Assembly (NCBI GenBank): GCA_002428605.1
Contig: DIXH01000010.1
Location: forward strand, 1-60,759
Source: Clostridiaceae bacterium UBA6085
Lineage (GTDB): Bacteria > Bacillota > Clostridia > Clostridiales > Clostridiaceae
Length of the DNA stretch: 60,759 bases
Direction of reading: 5' to 3'
Each line of letters starts with the position of its first letter. Position 1 is the first letter of the stretch. Shown piece after piece: positions 59,644 through 60,759 of this stretch. The notes below the pieces were generated by a model. The model saw only the letters and a list, made by a program, of their open reading frames with translations. It was not told the origin of the DNA and did not search any database. Made by a program: the position numbers and the translations under genes.

Positions 59644-60403
59644 GGATCTTGAAAAGGATCTGAAGAAGGCAAAGAAAAAAGAGAGAAAGATGACCCTTAT
59701 TGGGCATCTTGGTGAGCTTAGGAGAAGGCTCATCTATTCGGCGATCTTTTTTCTTGCTGGAGCCGGGTTCTGTTATTACCACGTTGAGACGCTGATAACA
59801 GACATGCTCAACAAGGCACCAGGAATGGAGTTTGTTGCTATTGCTCCTGAAGAGCTTCTGATTTCTCAGATAAGGATAGCATTCCTCGGAGGAGTCATTG
59901 TGGCGTCGCCGCTCATCATCATGCAAATCTGGCTGTTTGTTAAGCCAGGCCTTGTTGTGAAGGAAAAGAGATATCTTCTCCTTTCGCTTTTTGTCGGCGC
60001 CATGTTCTTTGTATCTGGAATAGCCTTCGCTTATATGGTGATTCTGCCCATGACACTCAAGTTCCTTGCTGGATTCGAGATGGACAGGATATCCTCATTC
60101 ATAAGTTTCAGCAGCTACCTGAGCTTCTCAACGAATATGCTGCTTTCATTCGGACTTGTATTTGAGCTGCCTATTGTAATGCTGCTCCTCAGTCTGTTTG
60201 GAGTACTTAAGGTGAAGACGGTAGTGAAGTTCAGGAAACACATTCTGATAATCATACTTACCGTTGCGGCTTTCCTGACACCGCCTGATGTAGTCTCACA
60301 GCTTCTGATGGCTGTTCCTATGCTTATACTGTTCGAAATCGGTATATTGTTTGCCCGAGTCGCAGAGAAGAGCAGGAACAAGCGACTTTCAGATAATCTA
60401 TGA
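59627..60403 (+). CDS. tatC: Twin-arginine translocase subunit TatC
   Basis: A 258-residue six-helix membrane protein. After a lysine-rich lead, the TatC signature GHLGELRRRLIYSAIFF appears, then a periplasmic loop (HVETLITDMLNKAPG) and FVAIAPEELLISQIRIAFLGG, followed by FVKPGLVVKEKR and, in helix 5-6, FLTPPDVVSQLLMAVPM. It reads the twin-arginine signal of folded cargo. The start overlaps tatA. Being in the same operon as the RR-bearing ferredoxin, it is very likely dedicated to this cargo. Confidence 0.95.
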   Translation: MRARIEDLEKDLKKAKKKERKMTLIGHLGELRRRLIYSAIFFLAGAGFCYYHVETLITDMLNKAPGMEFVAIAPEELLISQIRIAFLGGVIVASPLIIMQIWLFVKPGLVVKEKRYLLLSLFVGAMFFVSGIAFAYMVILPMTLKFLAGFEMDRISSFISFSSYLSFSTNMLLSFGLVFELPIVMLLLSLFGVLKVKTVVKFRKHILIIILTVAAFLTPPDVVSQLLMAVPMLILFEIGILFARVAEKSRNKRLSDNL

Positions 60404-60407
60404 TCCA

Positions 60408-60453
60408 TGCAGAGGCTTTGTCAGTTCAAGTAATGACAAAGCCTCTGCATTTT
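60408..60453 (+). terminator. Terminator of the AOR-Tat operon
   Basis: A perfect 16-bp stem (60408-60423 with 60434-60449) followed by TTTT, four bases after tatC. Confidence 0.92.
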
Positions 60454-60759
60454 GTCTCCTGATGGGCTAAAATTAGAAAGGCTATTATTGTTCCGTTTTA
60501 GTTGATTTGAATGGAGTCTGAATTTACGCTTCTTATTATAGGAAGTATTTTATCCAATAACGTGAAAATGATGGCCGGGAAACGAGAATATATAGGTTTC
60601 AGGCATCAGAAAAAGGGTGTGTCTGATGTCAAGTCATGGCTATCATTACCATGGAGATGAGCAAAGAAGTGATTGGAAGCCTTGATATTGGGCTATCGCA
60701 GGTATCAGTCTCAAAAAGTTGATTAAAATTGTGTCAAAATCAGTTGACAGCCTAAAGCA
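60454..60759. other. Window end: no confident gene
   Basis: Short ORFs begin at 60626 and near 60633 (one opening MSSHGYHYHGDEQ) but stop within 20-30 codons and lack a good ribosome site. They might be a decayed gene or a leader; I cannot support a call. Confidence 0.3.

Noticed and set aside
60626..60722. Small ORFs at the window end
   Set aside because: They stop within 20-30 codons and have no convincing ribosome site; the window ends before context can help.

Overview
The window reads as chromosomal DNA of a low-to-moderate GC, anaerobic Firmicute, most likely class Clostridia. The evidence is a long Firmicute-type SRP RNA next to tRNA-Ser, the dnaX-ybaB-recR block, strong AGGAGG ribosome sites, heavy AGG/AGA arginine codon use, a DUF4250 protein and a tungsten/molybdenum aldehyde ferredoxin oxidoreductase. 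I cannot name the genus. There is no phage, transposase, CRISPR array or plasmid function. In Bacillus the tRNA-Ser/scRNA/dnaX/recR neighbourhood lies near oriC, so this segment may be origin-proximal.

Layout. 1-7.9 kb: tRNA-Ser, SRP RNA, a membrane protein, a lipase-like hydrolase, hom-thrB (threonine pathway), a secreted tandem-repeat protein, then dnaX-ybaB-recR. 8-15 kb: a secreted SH3-sortase protein, a RibD/DHFR-fold reductase, thioredoxin, an insertion-bearing dUTPase, a SpoT-like HD protein, a candidate small RNA, WrbA, tRNA-Glu and a berberine-bridge type FAD oxidase. 14.87-15.04 kb: five DnaA boxes ahead of sfsA. 15-21 kb: sfsA, a TIM-barrel/Cys-rich pair, an M32 carboxypeptidase, a metallo-beta-lactamase-fold hydrolase, MTA/SAH nucleosidase, TcdA and DUF4250. 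21-35 kb: Old Yellow Enzyme, aldo/keto reductase, a minus-strand SWIM/membrane/methyltransferase group, two MFS transporters, a GNAT enzyme, a divergent LysR/YeiH pair, a P-loop kinase and an ABC-F protein whose second ATP site looks dead. 35-37 kb: SRAP peptidase and iron alcohol dehydrogenase.

37.1-46.7 kb is a complete catabolic island. It holds a tripartite tricarboxylate transporter (tctB-tctA-tctC), a GntR regulator, a PdxA-like dehydrogenase, a zinc alcohol dehydrogenase, a xylose-isomerase-like epimerase, a split transketolase and a GarR-like reductase. Its promoter carries two cre-like sites and a 17-bp perfect palindrome fitting a GntR operator. The gene set suggests uptake and breakdown of a sugar acid or similar hydroxyacid, but the substrate is not evident and no sugar-acid kinase is present.

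46.9-55.1 kb: tRNA-Lys, an EamA exporter, an M29 aminopeptidase, aroA, a divergent MurE-like ligase overlapping an Asp/Glu-type racemase, a PduO-type cobalamin adenosyltransferase and NADP-type glutamate dehydrogenase. 55.4-60.4 kb is a tight operon: a twin-arginine-signal four-cluster ferredoxin, an aldehyde ferredoxin oxidoreductase without its own signal, an unknown duplicated-module protein, FdhD, TatA and TatC. It looks like a self-contained system that builds and exports a W/Mo oxidoreductase. This operon and the 37-47 kb island are the best candidates for undescribed biology here.
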